From: Evansella clarkii
GTDB taxonomy: Bacteria; Bacillota; Bacilli; Bacillales; Salisediminibacteriaceae
Reading direction: 5' to 3'
Assembly (NCBI RefSeq): GCF_002019695.1
Contig: NZ_KV917376.1
Location: 4,964,764 to 5,028,763, forward strand
Length of the DNA: 64,000 bases
This document shows, one piece after another, positions 16,698 to 25,243 of this stretch. Position 1 is the first letter of the stretch; the number at the start of each line of letters is the position of its first letter. The notes below the pieces were generated by a model. It was not told the origin of the DNA and did no database searches. It saw only the letters and a list, made by a program, of their open reading frames with translations. The translations under genes and the position numbers were made by a program.

Positions 16698-16733
16698 TAT
16701 CTTAAAAAAGAGGAGAAAAGCAGGTGAAGGAGT

Positions 16734-17765
16734 ATGTCAATAAAACCGTTTGTTCCCCAGTTAGTATATATTGAACCAAGGGCACTTGAATATCCCCTTG
16801 GAGCAATGCTCAAAGATAAGTTTGAAAACATGGGTCTGGAAATACGCCAGACTACTTCCCATAACCAGGTGCGTAATATACCAGGGAAAAATGATTTCCA
16901 AAAATACAGAAATGCGAAATCCACTTTAGTGGTTGGTGTCCGGAAAACTTTAAAATTTGATACATCAAAACCATCTGCTGAATATGCAATTCCTCTCGCT
17001 ACAGGGTGTATGGGGCATTGCCAGTACTGTTATCTGCAGACTACCATGGGAAGTAAGCCATATATCAGAACATATGTGAACACCGATGAAATTTTCGACT
17101 CTGCGCAAAAATATATGGAGGAGCGAGCTCCCGAACATACACGATTTGAAGCGGCGTGTACCTCTGATATTGTTGGTATCGACCATTTAACCCATTCTCT
17201 GAAAAAAGCAATTGAGTTTTTCGGTAAGTCAGACCATGGAAAACTCCGCTTTGTGACAAAATACCATCATGTGGATCATCTCCTGGATGCTGACCACCAG
17301 GGAAAAACAAGATTTCGTTTCAGCATAAATGCAGATTATGTTATTAAGAATTTTGAACACGGCACTTCGGCTCTGGAAGACAGGATAGGAGCTGCAGCTA
17401 AAGTGGCCCAGGCTGGTTATCCTCTTGGTTTTATCGTTGCTCCGATTTATCTTCATGAAGGCTGGAAGGAAGGCTATGAAAACATGTTCCGGCTGCTTGA
17501 TAAGACCCTTCCTTCTGAAGCAAGGGATGATATTACTTTTGAGTTGATCCAGCACCGGTTTACAAAACCGGCAAAACGGGTTATTCAGAAAAATTACCCT
17601 ATGACAAAGCTGGAATTAAATGAAGAAGCACGGAAATATAAATGGGGTAAATACGGGATCGGGAAATATGTATATCAAAATGAAGAACAGGAAGATATTA
17701 AAGCGACACTTTCTGCAAACATTGAACAGTACTTTCCTGAAGCAAAAATAGAGTATTTCACCTAG
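16734..17765 (+). CDS. splB: Spore photoproduct lyase
   Basis: A 343-residue radical SAM enzyme that repairs the UV lesion 5-thyminyl-5,6-dihydrothymine in germinating spores. The [4Fe-4S] motif CMGHCQYC has Cys92, Cys96 and Cys99, and Cys142 in AACTSD sits where the essential hydrogen-atom-donor cysteine is in B. subtilis SplB (Cys141). Length equals the family norm. GAAGGAG lies just before the ATG. Together with splA it shows that this organism makes endospores. A hairpin terminator follows. Confidence 0.96.
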   Translation: MSIKPFVPQLVYIEPRALEYPLGAMLKDKFENMGLEIRQTTSHNQVRNIPGKNDFQKYRNAKSTLVVGVRKTLKFDTSKPSAEYAIPLATGCMGHCQYCYLQTTMGSKPYIRTYVNTDEIFDSAQKYMEERAPEHTRFEAACTSDIVGIDHLTHSLKKAIEFFGKSDHGKLRFVTKYHHVDHLLDADHQGKTRFRFSINADYVIKNFEHGTSALEDRIGAAAKVAQAGYPLGFIVAPIYLHEGWKEGYENMFRLLDKTLPSEARDDITFELIQHRFTKPAKRVIQKNYPMTKLELNEEARKYKWGKYGIGKYVYQNEEQEDIKATLSANIEQYFPEAKIEYFT

Positions 17766-17776
17766 TATATAAGGCA

Positions 17777-17804
17777 AAAGAGGCTGGTTTTCCCCGGCCT
17801 CTTT
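17777..17804 (+). terminator. Terminator after splB
   Basis: AAAGAGGCTGG / CCGGCCTCTTT, 11 bp with one G-T pair, 11 nt after the splB stop. Confidence 0.75.
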
Positions 17805-17813
17805 CTGATTAAT

Positions 17814-17909
17814 TTATTTATCTTCGTTGGTTTTATCCCGGTCCATCGGCGGTGTGTTATGCATATACGAAGGTGCCGGTTTAATACAGCGTAAGCCGTA
17901 CAGGTCCAT
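17814..17909 (-). CDS. Possible 31-residue ORF after the acyl-CoA dehydrogenase gene
   Basis: An ATG 9 nt after the stop of the acyl-CoA dehydrogenase gene opens a 31-codon frame. The peptide begins MDLYGLRCIKPAPSYMHN and ends in a charged tail (DRDKTNEDK). The composition (Pro-rich middle, polar end) looks protein-like rather than random, and the tight spacing suggests coupling, but a separate ribosome binding site is weak: AAGGA is about 23 nt upstream. I do not recognise the peptide. Confidence 0.3.
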   Translation of the reverse strand: MDLYGLRCIKPAPSYMHNTPPMDRDKTNEDK

Positions 17910-17918
17910 AGTCAATCA

Positions 17919-19595
17919 TTAACGTTTTACAGGTTCCTTAATTCCAAGAATTTTGAGCCCCTCTTCAAGTGACCAGGACTGTTTTTGTTCTCCCAGATTA
18001 GGGAGGAGCTTATCTTTAATATAAATTGTTGCTGTAATTTCCCTTTTCTCGTCTCCATTTTCAGCCCGCTTTAATAAGAGAACGCTTTCAAATAAGGTGA
18101 CCATTTTTTTCTGCAATTCCTTAATGTTTCGCGTTTTTTCAAATTCGTTCATTAATTTCAGTTCAGCAAACTCGTTCTTTAAGAGCACGAGAGCCTGGTC
18201 GGCACATTCAATCATTGCTTTATCATAAAAGGATAATGCAGCAATCTCCTTTTCCATAAGCTGGAGAAACAAATCGTCCATATTATACTTTTTAATGAGC
18301 CTGAGGACCTCAAGACCCAGAATATTCGCTGTTCCTTCCCAGACAGTCAGAACCTGTGCGTCCCTTAACAGCCTTGGAGTAACAAAATCTTCAATATAAC
18401 CGTTTCCTCCATGCATTTCTATTGCTTCATGGGCAAAATGAATTGCCTGTTCCGCTGTTTCAGACTTTAACAGCGCTATGAGCATGCGTAGCAAGCCATC
18501 TTTTTCTTCTGAAGGAATTTCTCTTCCTTCACACCATTCATCATAAATTCTCGCAAGTTCAAACACACTTACTGTTTCAGCTTCAAGCTTCACTGCCATT
18601 CTGACAAGTGAATCCTGAACCATAGGATAATTTATAATTTTTTGTCCGAAGGCGTCTCTTTCAGCTGCATAGCTGACAGCTTCGGTATACGCTCTCCGCA
18701 TAATTCCCACAGAGGCTACTGCATTACATATTCGCGACAAATTAAGGGCTTCCATCATATAATAAAAACCCTGCTCCTTTTCTCCGATGAGGTAAGCTTC
18801 GGCACCGTTAAACTCCACTTCTGCTGATGGCACTGCACGTACTCCAAGCTTGTCCTTGAGCCGGCGTACAGAAAGACCATTCAGGCTGCCGCCCTCCTTC
18901 CTCCACGGTACAAGGAACAGGGACAGACCTTTTGTTCCTTCCGGGGCTCCCTCTGTCCTTGCAAGCACAGTAGCCACTCCGCAAGCCCCAGCGTTACTGG
19001 CAAAGTATTTTTCCCCGTATAATCTGTATGTTCCATCAGCCTCCAGCACAGCTTTTGTCTCATTAGCACCTACATCGGAGCCGCCTTGCCTCTCTGTTAA
19101 AAATGTCGCCCCTTCAAATAATTCTGTTTCTCCTGTTGAAGCAAGATGCGGCATATATTTTACCTTTAAATTCTGGCTTGCATAATTATCGATCAAATAG
19201 GCTGCAGCCATAGTCAAAGTTACAGGACAGTAAAAACCAGGTTCTGTCTGGGAAAGCAGATATCCCTGGGCGAATGAATACACATAATTCCCCTTTTTTC
19301 CAAGAGTGGGAATGTCTTTGTAGAGATATCCTACAATCCCCCTGTTATAAGTCTCTTCCACCGTCTTCCTGTAGCCCTCATTAAGCCAAATAAAAGACTG
19401 GTCATTACCATATTTATCATATTTCAATAACTTAGGCTGTCCATCACGATCCGTATAGGCGGCCCGTTCATCAAACTCTCCGCCGCACAGCTCTCCGAAT
19501 TCTGTGAGTTCCCTGTCAGCCCATGCAAAAGTTTCCTGATCCAGTACATCTTTTAAAATGGATTGAAGCACATCATCCTTTTTATAAAAATTCAT
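17919..19595 (-). CDS. Acyl-CoA dehydrogenase family protein (AidB-like branch)
   Basis: A 558-residue flavoprotein of the acyl-CoA dehydrogenase superfamily, longer than the usual 380 residues. The FAD/substrate segment ATFLTERQGGSDVG and the C-terminal EAIEMHGGNGYIEDF...RDAQVLTVWEGTANI are typical of the branch that includes AidB and acyl-CoA dehydrogenases with an added C-terminal helical domain (about 440-558 here). It would use FAD and pass electrons to ETF; the acyl substrate is not deducible. GAAGGTGAG precedes the ATG. No beta-oxidation partner is adjacent. Confidence 0.85.
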   Translation of the reverse strand: MNFYKKDDVLQSILKDVLDQETFAWADRELTEFGELCGGEFDERAAYTDRDGQPKLLKYDKYGNDQSFIWLNEGYRKTVEETYNRGIVGYLYKDIPTLGKKGNYVYSFAQGYLLSQTEPGFYCPVTLTMAAAYLIDNYASQNLKVKYMPHLASTGETELFEGATFLTERQGGSDVGANETKAVLEADGTYRLYGEKYFASNAGACGVATVLARTEGAPEGTKGLSLFLVPWRKEGGSLNGLSVRRLKDKLGVRAVPSAEVEFNGAEAYLIGEKEQGFYYMMEALNLSRICNAVASVGIMRRAYTEAVSYAAERDAFGQKIINYPMVQDSLVRMAVKLEAETVSVFELARIYDEWCEGREIPSEEKDGLLRMLIALLKSETAEQAIHFAHEAIEMHGGNGYIEDFVTPRLLRDAQVLTVWEGTANILGLEVLRLIKKYNMDDLFLQLMEKEIAALSFYDKAMIECADQALVLLKNEFAELKLMNEFEKTRNIKELQKKMVTLFESVLLLKRAENGDEKREITATIYIKDKLLPNLGEQKQSWSLEEGLKILGIKEPVKR

Positions 19596-19737
19596 CGACT
19601 CACCTTCTTTCCAGGAATAGGAGTTTATTTTTTTCCAATATTCTGCTTTTTACTACTTTATCATTACTCTTCTGTTAATTGTCAAGTACAAGTAGTAAAA
19701 ATTGTAAAGATAGCTCTTTTGGCCCTGAAAACTAGGG

Positions 19738-19850
19738 AATAACGGAACCAGGACCCTAAATCCTGCTTAAAAATAAGGAATTCAAAAAAATAACGGAACG
19801 AGGATCCGCACCGGCAAGTAACTCAGCACATACGGATTCTCATTCCGTTA
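19738..19850. repeat. Cluster of three AATAACGGAA-GGATCCG repeats
   Basis: Copy one at 19738-19755 (degenerate), copy two at 19789-19809 (AATAACGGAACGAGGATCCG plus C) and an inverted copy at 19833-19850. Copies two and three can pair over 18 bp with one mismatch and one G-T pair, giving a large hairpin downstream of the chemotaxis gene. Two further copies lie at 61.3 kb. Confidence 0.7.
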
Positions 19851-19869
19851 ACTAGCTTTTCTGGTTATC

Positions 19870-21348
19870 TCAGCTCTTTTTAAGGAGCTGACCTTTTAAT
19901 TCTCCTGACAGCTTATCAATTTCATTCACCTTTTCGGTCATTGATAATATTCTTGCGTTCTGCTCCTCTACACTTGCAAGCACTTCTTCTACAGAGGCGC
20001 TAAGCTCCTCTGTAACACTCGAGACAGAATTAATTTCATCTACTACTTCCCTGGAAGAAGAGTTTAAGGAGGCTAATTTCCCTTCCATTTCTCTTGATTG
20101 TTCTTTCACTTCATTCGCATTACCTTCGATTACTTTAAAAGCCGTTCCTGTATCCCTGGTGATTTGTTCACTGATCTGGAAAGTGACTTCCCCTTCACTC
20201 ACCCGCTCGGAAGCTGATCTAGCCTTTGTTTGTATACTGCTCAGAATAGGAGTAATTTCTCTGGTGGATTTCAGGGAATACTCCGCCAGTTTTCTCACTT
20301 CCTGTGCAACTACAGCAAAGCCCCGGCCGCTCTCTCCCGCTCTTGCTGCTTCAATTGCTGCATTAAGAGCTAACAGGTTTGTCTGATCGGCAATGTCTGA
20401 GATCGTTTCTAATATATCCCCCACTTTGGATGTGGCTTCCCGCAGTTCATTCATCTCCACTGCTGTATCTTTCATAATGCTGTTTACCTGCGCCATTTGT
20501 TCCTGGAGTGCCTGTACTTTCTGCGCCCCTTGCTGAACAAATGAATTAGTTTCTTCAGCATATTTGTACATCAGTCCAGCACCATCTGAAATAACTTTAA
20601 CTTCGTCATCAATAGCAGTAACAGAACTGCTCATTTCAGAGGCACTGTCAGCCTGGCTTTCCACACCTCCGGCAATCTCATTAAAGGTTACCGTCAGTTC
20701 GTTTGAAAACTGGCTTGTTGTATTTGCATGTTCCTGCAGTTCTTCATTAAGTTCATCGAGAGTGTCAGCCGTGCAGCTTACTTTTTCAAGCATACCTTCT
20801 ATTTCCTCTTTTGATTTCAAAGCTTCATTTGCCAGTGCTTCACTCTTCTTTTGCATTGTGCTGCCTAAAATCGTCTGCGTAATTAACAATCCTGCAATCA
20901 GGACATACAGCAGGTTTACAGAGGTATAAAACGAGGCGTCAAATCCGGCAATTGCCTGCTCACCATGAAAAATAAGAAAATAATTTGTCGCCAGAAGACC
21001 GATAAATCCAGCTCCTATCATATATTTATAATTATGATAGAGGGAAGCAATTACCAGTGAATAATATGTAAGCAAATAAGATGATACAGCCGGTCTGAAA
21101 TGTATAAGGGTAAAAACCATTCCACCAAGACTCAAAATAATTAGGTATGGAATAAAATGTATATATAATCGGAATTTGTGCATCAGAAACATAACTGCTG
21201 TGGCAGTCAGACCGATCAATGCTACCGTAATAACAGAAGAGGCTGCATTCCCTCCAACAATTAAAATAATTGTGCCTAGTACAGAAGAGAAAAAATACAG
21301 TCGGATAAGCAGCCAGTTTCTTTTTTCCAGTGTGTGGTCATGTGTCAT
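19870..21348 (-). CDS. Methyl-accepting chemotaxis protein with six-helix membrane input
   Basis: A 492-residue chemoreceptor. The first 180 residues hold about six membrane helices with only short loops, so there is no large extracellular sensor and no obvious HAMP domain. From about 200 to the end it is a long helical signalling domain with the invariant hairpin tip [19 protein letters not shown] and [16 protein letters not shown]. Glutamate/glutamine pairs for methylation lie on both sides. The input may be membrane state or an intramembrane ligand (inference). GGGGAA precedes the ATG. It implies that the cell is motile. Confidence 0.92.
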   Translation of the reverse strand: MTHDHTLEKRNWLLIRLYFFSSVLGTIILIVGGNAASSVITVALIGLTATAVMFLMHKFRLYIHFIPYLIILSLGGMVFTLIHFRPAVSSYLLTYYSLVIASLYHNYKYMIGAGFIGLLATNYFLIFHGEQAIAGFDASFYTSVNLLYVLIAGLLITQTILGSTMQKKSEALANEALKSKEEIEGMLEKVSCTADTLDELNEELQEHANTTSQFSNELTVTFNEIAGGVESQADSASEMSSSVTAIDDEVKVISDGAGLMYKYAEETNSFVQQGAQKVQALQEQMAQVNSIMKDTAVEMNELREATSKVGDILETISDIADQTNLLALNAAIEAARAGESGRGFAVVAQEVRKLAEYSLKSTREITPILSSIQTKARSASERVSEGEVTFQISEQITRDTGTAFKVIEGNANEVKEQSREMEGKLASLNSSSREVVDEINSVSSVTEELSASVEEVLASVEEQNARILSMTEKVNEIDKLSGELKGQLLKKS

Positions 21349-21511
21349 GTGAATTCCCCTTTATCAATTGTATTGGTGTTTGAATCAAAGATGTGCCTAT
21401 CTATAATTTCGACCCAATTAGTTGTCTGTTTATATGTGTTGTAAAATATTTTAAAAAATCTGTAAACCATACTCCTCTTCTTCACAGAAGATATCCACTT
21501 CAAAATAAAAA

Positions 21512-21532
21512 GGCGACCGTTAACTGGTCACC
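21512..21532 (-). terminator. Terminator overlapping the racemase stop codon
   Basis: Read leftward: GGTGACC, 7-nt loop, GGTCGCC, then TTTTTATTTT. The TGA stop of the racemase gene lies in the left arm. Confidence 0.75.
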
Positions 21533-22226
21533 CTCCAAGCATAAAATCAGCAGCTGCTTTTATATGTATTTCAGTGGTGTCATACAGTCTGACTCCTGGT
21601 TCTTCCCCTTCCCTGAATAACTGCTCAAGCTCTGTGCAGCCAAGTATCACTGCTTCTATTTCATATTTTTCTTTGTAAACTTTAATTATATCTCTCACCT
21701 TTTGTTGTGAGCTTTCCCTAATTTTCCCCAGACAAAGCTCCTGAAAAATGATTCTGTTAATTTCCTCTCTCTCGTCCTTGTCAGGTATATATACGTCCAA
21801 TCCGGCAGCAGTTAACCTGTTAAAAAAGAAATCTTCTTCCATCGTATATTTCGTACCCAGAAGGAGCACTTTGCCCACACTGTCACCAGTAATCCTGTCT
21901 GCTGTCACTTGAGCGAGGTGAAGGAACGGAACAGCTATAGTTTCTTCCATTCTAAAAGCAACCTTATGCATTGTATTTGTACAAAGCACAACTGCTTCAG
22001 CACCTGCTTTTTCAAGCTTCCGTGCTATATCCGCAAGTTCTTCTCCTGCTTCTTCCCATTTACCGCTCCTCTGCATAGCTTCTATTCTCGCAAAATCAAC
22101 GCTGTAAAGAATACATTCTGCTGAGTGGAGTCCTCCAAGGTGTATTTTTACCTGCTCATTCAGGGCTTTATAATAAACCAGGGTGGACTCCCAGCTCATC
22201 CCTCCTATTAATCCAAGCGTCTTCAG
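21528..22226 (-). CDS. Aspartate/glutamate racemase family protein, CTG start
   Basis: A cofactor-free amino acid racemase. Both catalytic cysteines are present, in VLCTNTMH and ILGCTELE (about residues 82 and 197 from the CTG start). Family members start MKTIGLIGGMSWEST. Here the frame reads CTG AAG ACG CTT GGA TTA ATA GGA GGG ATG AGC TGG, so the conserved glycine loop lies upstream of the first ATG (22199). GAGAGGAG sits 8 nt before the CTG, and no ATG, GTG or TTG exists at that place, so I take CTG at 22226 as the start. The gene follows the GNAT gene after 16 nt and ends in a strong terminator. Confidence 0.85.
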   Translation of the reverse strand: MKTLGLIGGMSWESTLVYYKALNEQVKIHLGGLHSAECILYSVDFARIEAMQRSGKWEEAGEELADIARKLEKAGAEAVVLCTNTMHKVAFRMEETIAVPFLHLAQVTADRITGDSVGKVLLLGTKYTMEEDFFFNRLTAAGLDVYIPDKDEREEINRIIFQELCLGKIRESSQQKVRDIIKVYKEKYEIEAVILGCTELEQLFREGEEPGVRLYDTTEIHIKAAADFMLGG

Positions 22227-22242
22227 ACTGATCTCTCCTCTC

Positions 22243-23145
22243 TTAAATACTCGCTCCGCTGTCCTCAGCTTTTTTTTGCCCTGTTCCTGAAATAAACCGG
22301 TATTCCACAGAATCAGCTATAGGTTCATAGCCTATTTTTAAATAAACACGGTTGGATACATGATTATCTGCGTCCGTATAAAGACTGCAGAATTTAAACC
22401 CTTCCTTTAACAGCCATTCGCTCATCGCAGCCACACATGTTGTTGCATATCCTTGCTTTTTGTATTCATCCGGAGTATAGACCAGGCTTACAGTGACTCC
22501 ATTTTCCGATTCCCTCGATCTTTTGGCCATAGATACAGGGACACCGTTCTCATCGCGCCAAAGGAAAATTCTGTTGCATTTTATTTCCTTCATTATAAAC
22601 TCTTCTGCCTGCAGCTTTTCCTTAGGTTCAAGGGCCTCTTCATAAAAACACTGCGTCCAGTATGTTACAAGAGCGATATCATCTTCTGTCGCATAACAAA
22701 GCCTCCCTTTTTTCCGGGGAAATTCTTTTAACGTTTCAAGTTTATAGATTTTCTGCTTCATAAAAAGCTGCAGGTTACACTCCGTTTCGTCTTTCCATTT
22801 ATTAGCGAATTTCTCCACCACAGGCTTGCAGCCTACAACTCCGGGAATATCCACCTTATTTTCTTTAAGCCAGAGCACTGCTCGTTCAACAGCCTCCTCA
22901 TTACCACAAATGACGAGGTTTTGCGGCGGAGTTTGCACCATGATAAATTCTATATGTTCGCTCTCATTTTCCACGAGCACGAGGAGCGGACTTTCCCCTT
23001 CCTCTCTTGCATTCTTATTTTCTTCCTCTTTAGCCAGCCTTTTAAGCAAGCCTAAAGGAAGATTATTTTCCGCTTCCTTTTCTGTGAGCACATCTTCCGC
23101 TCTCGCTAACATCTCTGCTGCTGATATATACTTTTTTATAATCAT
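22243..23145 (-). CDS. GNAT-family N-acetyltransferase, two-part
   Basis: About 300 residues; the acetyltransferase fold is in the C-terminal half, with the acetyl-CoA loop VYTPDEYKKQGYATTCVAAMSEWLL and the following SLYTDADNHVSNRVYLKIGYEP. The first half is a GNAT-like domain without a clear acetyl-CoA loop, a layout common in Bacillaceae. I prefer the ATG at 23145, with GGGGAG upstream, over a TTG 21 nt earlier. It is the first gene of a two-gene unit with the Asp/Glu racemase, but no shared pathway can be inferred. Confidence 0.85.
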   Translation of the reverse strand: MIIKKYISAAEMLARAEDVLTEKEAENNLPLGLLKRLAKEEENKNAREEGESPLLVLVENESEHIEFIMVQTPPQNLVICGNEEAVERAVLWLKENKVDIPGVVGCKPVVEKFANKWKDETECNLQLFMKQKIYKLETLKEFPRKKGRLCYATEDDIALVTYWTQCFYEEALEPKEKLQAEEFIMKEIKCNRIFLWRDENGVPVSMAKRSRESENGVTVSLVYTPDEYKKQGYATTCVAAMSEWLLKEGFKFCSLYTDADNHVSNRVYLKIGYEPIADSVEYRFISGTGQKKAEDSGASI

Positions 23146-23309
23146 TTTCCCTCTCCCCTTCCCCAACTATTAAATACCGATGTAATGACAGGGCTCAGTG
23201 AAAAATTCTTTCAATTCTGTAAGTTTATTATACAATTATTTACTGACTTTTTCAGTCGTTTCAGGGCGTTATCTTAATAGTTTCTTTAATTTATCATAAA
23301 TCCTATAAG

Positions 23310-23364
23310 AAAACTCCTGAATTATAATAACCTCAGGAGCAGGTTACCGCTTTTCAGGAGTTTT
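23310..23364. terminator. Hairpin after the Pro/Gly-rich gene
   Basis: A 12-bp perfect stem, AAAACTCCTGAA / TTCAGGAGTTTT, with a second CTCCTGA / TCAGGAG pairing possible inside. It lies 11 nt past the stop of the leftward gene at 23375. Confidence 0.7.
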
Positions 23365-23374
23365 CCGGTATAAA

Positions 23375-23872
23375 TCAATAACACTCAAAAGATCTTATTT
23401 GCCGCGTATCCAGCCCTGTATATGACCACCTTTGCCTTGCCTGGTTCCATCTGTATCCTGCAACGGAAGTTCTCCCTATAAAAACCGGCCAGAACCAAAA
23501 CCTTCTTCCGCTTTCAAGAACGACTATTGTATATCTGTGTAAACACCCATACATCCCACCAGGATCAACCGCCATCACTCCTGGTCCTGGGGCGTATCCA
23601 GGCTGCTGCCCTGGCAGGGTGGATGGGGGCGGTCCTGGCGGGGGGCCAGGTGGCTGGCCGGCACCTGGTGGCCCATAAGGAGGCATCATTCCTCCATCGC
23701 CAAAAGGCGGCCGGGGCGGGACAGCCGGAGGCTGCCCCATCCCAGGAGGCTGCTGAAACCAATTCTGCGGCAGACCAAGCAAGGAGCCCAGTCCTCCCCA
23801 CCCTTGCTGGCCTGCCTGAGACTGAGGAAACAACAAATTCATAAAACCAGGAAACTGTCTGTTATTATACAC
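23375..23872 (-). CDS. Pro/Gly-rich protein with an aromatic C-terminal domain
   Basis: A 165-residue protein of unknown function. Residues about 1-35 are Gln/Gly-rich, about 36-100 are a Pro/Gly/Gln low-complexity tract with PPGMGQPP- and GPPPGPPP-like runs, and 105-165 form a compact aromatic, Arg-rich domain (YTIVVLESGRRFWFWPVF, then GYRWNQARQRWSY) with a cysteine two residues from the end. There is no signal peptide or membrane helix. Such Pro/Gly-rich lead plus folded tail is common among spore coat and surface proteins of Bacillaceae, but that link is only by analogy. Start is GTG behind AGGGAGGG. Confidence 0.7.
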   Translation of the reverse strand: MYNNRQFPGFMNLLFPQSQAGQQGWGGLGSLLGLPQNWFQQPPGMGQPPAVPPRPPFGDGGMMPPYGPPGAGQPPGPPPGPPPSTLPGQQPGYAPGPGVMAVDPGGMYGCLHRYTIVVLESGRRFWFWPVFIGRTSVAGYRWNQARQRWSYTGLDTRQIRSFECY

Positions 23873-23993
23873 GGAGTTCCCTCCCTTTCATTCAATCACT
23901 CTTTATAAAATATGTGGGATTCAGGCCATGGTGCTTGCCCATATTGAAAGCATACCTGGAGACTACTCCTGCCCCTCTGTTAAGGAAGAGCAA

Positions 23994-24028
23994 AAAACTG
24001 TTTCCCTGATAAACAGAGAAACAGTTTT
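23994..24028 (-). terminator. Terminator of the methionine aminopeptidase gene
   Basis: AAAACTGTTTC / GAAACAGTTTT, an 11-bp perfect stem with T-rich arm on the leftward strand, directly after the map stop. Confidence 0.75.
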
Positions 24029-24031
24029 GCA

Positions 24032-24805
24032 TTAAACATTACTGTTAGTATTTTGTTCTGTCAAAATTACTGGTCCGTCTTTTGTAATTAATACAGTATG
24101 TTCATATTGTACAGAAAGGCTTCCATCCATAGTTCGCGCTGTCCATCCGTTACTATCCATCTGAGACGGCCAGAAGCCTGTATTTATCATCGGTTCAATA
24201 GTAATAACCATTCCTTCTTTCAGCCTCTGGCCTTTTCCGGCTGTGCCAAAGTGAGGAATGCTTGGCTCTTCATGAATAGTGGGGCCGATTCCATGACCAG
24301 CGAAATCACGAACGATTCCGTAACCATAAGGTGTCACAAATTTCTCAATAGCAGCCCCGATATCTCCTGTGCGATTCCCATGCTGTGCCGCTTTAATTCC
24401 GATATAGAGAGCATTCTTAGTGACTTCACAAAGCTGTTTAACCTCGTCAGAAACACTTCCGACGATATATGTCCAGGCAGAATCAGCAAGACCACCGTTT
24501 AAATCTGCTACAAAATCAACTGTAATGACATCTCCGTCTTTCAATGGTGCAACTCTGGGAAAACCATGGCAGATTTCATCGTTTATGGATGCGCATGTAG
24601 CATAAGGATAACCTTGATATTCTTTCTGTGCAGGTTTAGCTCCATGTTTTTTCATATAATCTTCTACAAAAGAATCAATCTCCAGACTGCTGACACCTGG
24701 TTTAATTATACGGGCAAGCTCTCTGTGAATTTCAGCAACCAGTTTGCCTGCTTCCTTCATTAATTCAATTTCTCTTGCTGATTTTCGATGAATCACTACT
24801 GGCAT
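24032..24805 (-). CDS. map: Methionine aminopeptidase, type I
   Basis: A 257-residue enzyme that removes the initiator methionine. All five metal ligands are present and, counted from this ATG, fall on the same numbers as in E. coli MAP: Asp97 and Asp108 (VDFVADLNGGLADS), His171 (GHGIGP), Glu204 (TIEPM) and Glu235 (YEHT). The gene stands alone rather than in the ribosomal operon, so it is probably a second MAP like B. subtilis YflG (inference). The ATG has GGGGA almost touching it; a GTG 9 nt further in has better spacing and could be the true start. Confidence 0.92.
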   Translation of the reverse strand: MPVVIHRKSAREIELMKEAGKLVAEIHRELARIIKPGVSSLEIDSFVEDYMKKHGAKPAQKEYQGYPYATCASINDEICHGFPRVAPLKDGDVITVDFVADLNGGLADSAWTYIVGSVSDEVKQLCEVTKNALYIGIKAAQHGNRTGDIGAAIEKFVTPYGYGIVRDFAGHGIGPTIHEEPSIPHFGTAGKGQRLKEGMVITIEPMINTGFWPSQMDSNGWTARTMDGSLSVQYEHTVLITKDGPVILTEQNTNSNV

Positions 24806-25243
24806 TCCCCTTTCAGAGGTAGTATCATTTTTTTATCCATTTTATATGTAACGAACCGTAAAATGTTATTCCAGCGGTAGTTTCTCATTCAATTTTCTTT
24901 AGCATACCAATTACCGAACCTGGCACGCAAGAAAGCAGGCCTGACAGCTATCCAGTTTTTCTTTTCCCTGTATACTGCCTTTACTGCCCCTCTGCCCCAA
25001 TAAATTCAGCTCATATTTCCTATTGTTTAATTTACCTGTCTATGAAAATAGTGGAATATCAGTATTTCAGAACTGATTCTTTTGTAACAGAAATGTTTCA
25101 GCATATAACAGTCCCTTTTCATTGTTATTAAAAGGGGGGTTTTTGGTTGAATACTATTTTTTTGCTTGTTAGGATTAGCATTGTCTTAATTAAAGGCAGG
25201 AATGTCCTTTGATTAAAGACTAAAACATAAGGAGGTTTTCCAA
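24806..25243. other. 438-nt intergenic region upstream of the wall-protein gene
   Basis: No ORF of note. It holds the WalR-like box at 25083-25099, a CCCTTTT/AAAAGGG hairpin at 25113-25136 and, at the right end, the AAGGAGG site of the next gene. I see no known riboswitch; in particular the conserved parts of the ydaO-type c-di-AMP leader, found before some wall hydrolases, are missing. Confidence 0.6.
25083..25099 (+). promoter_or_regulatory. Candidate WalR (YycF) box
   Basis: TGTAAC-AGAAA-TGTTTC matches the WalR consensus TGTWAH-N5-TGTWAH at 11 of 12 positions. It lies 145 nt upstream of a YocH-like gene, a known type of WalR target in B. subtilis. Confidence 0.55.

Noticed and set aside
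23527..23844. Rightward ORF opposite the Pro/Gly-rich gene
   Set aside because: It is a mirror reading of GC-rich Pro/Gly codons, without ribosome binding site or protein-like features.
24806..25243. c-di-AMP (ydaO-type) riboswitch before the wall-protein gene
   Set aside because: Conserved core sequences of that riboswitch are not found; only a simple hairpin is present.
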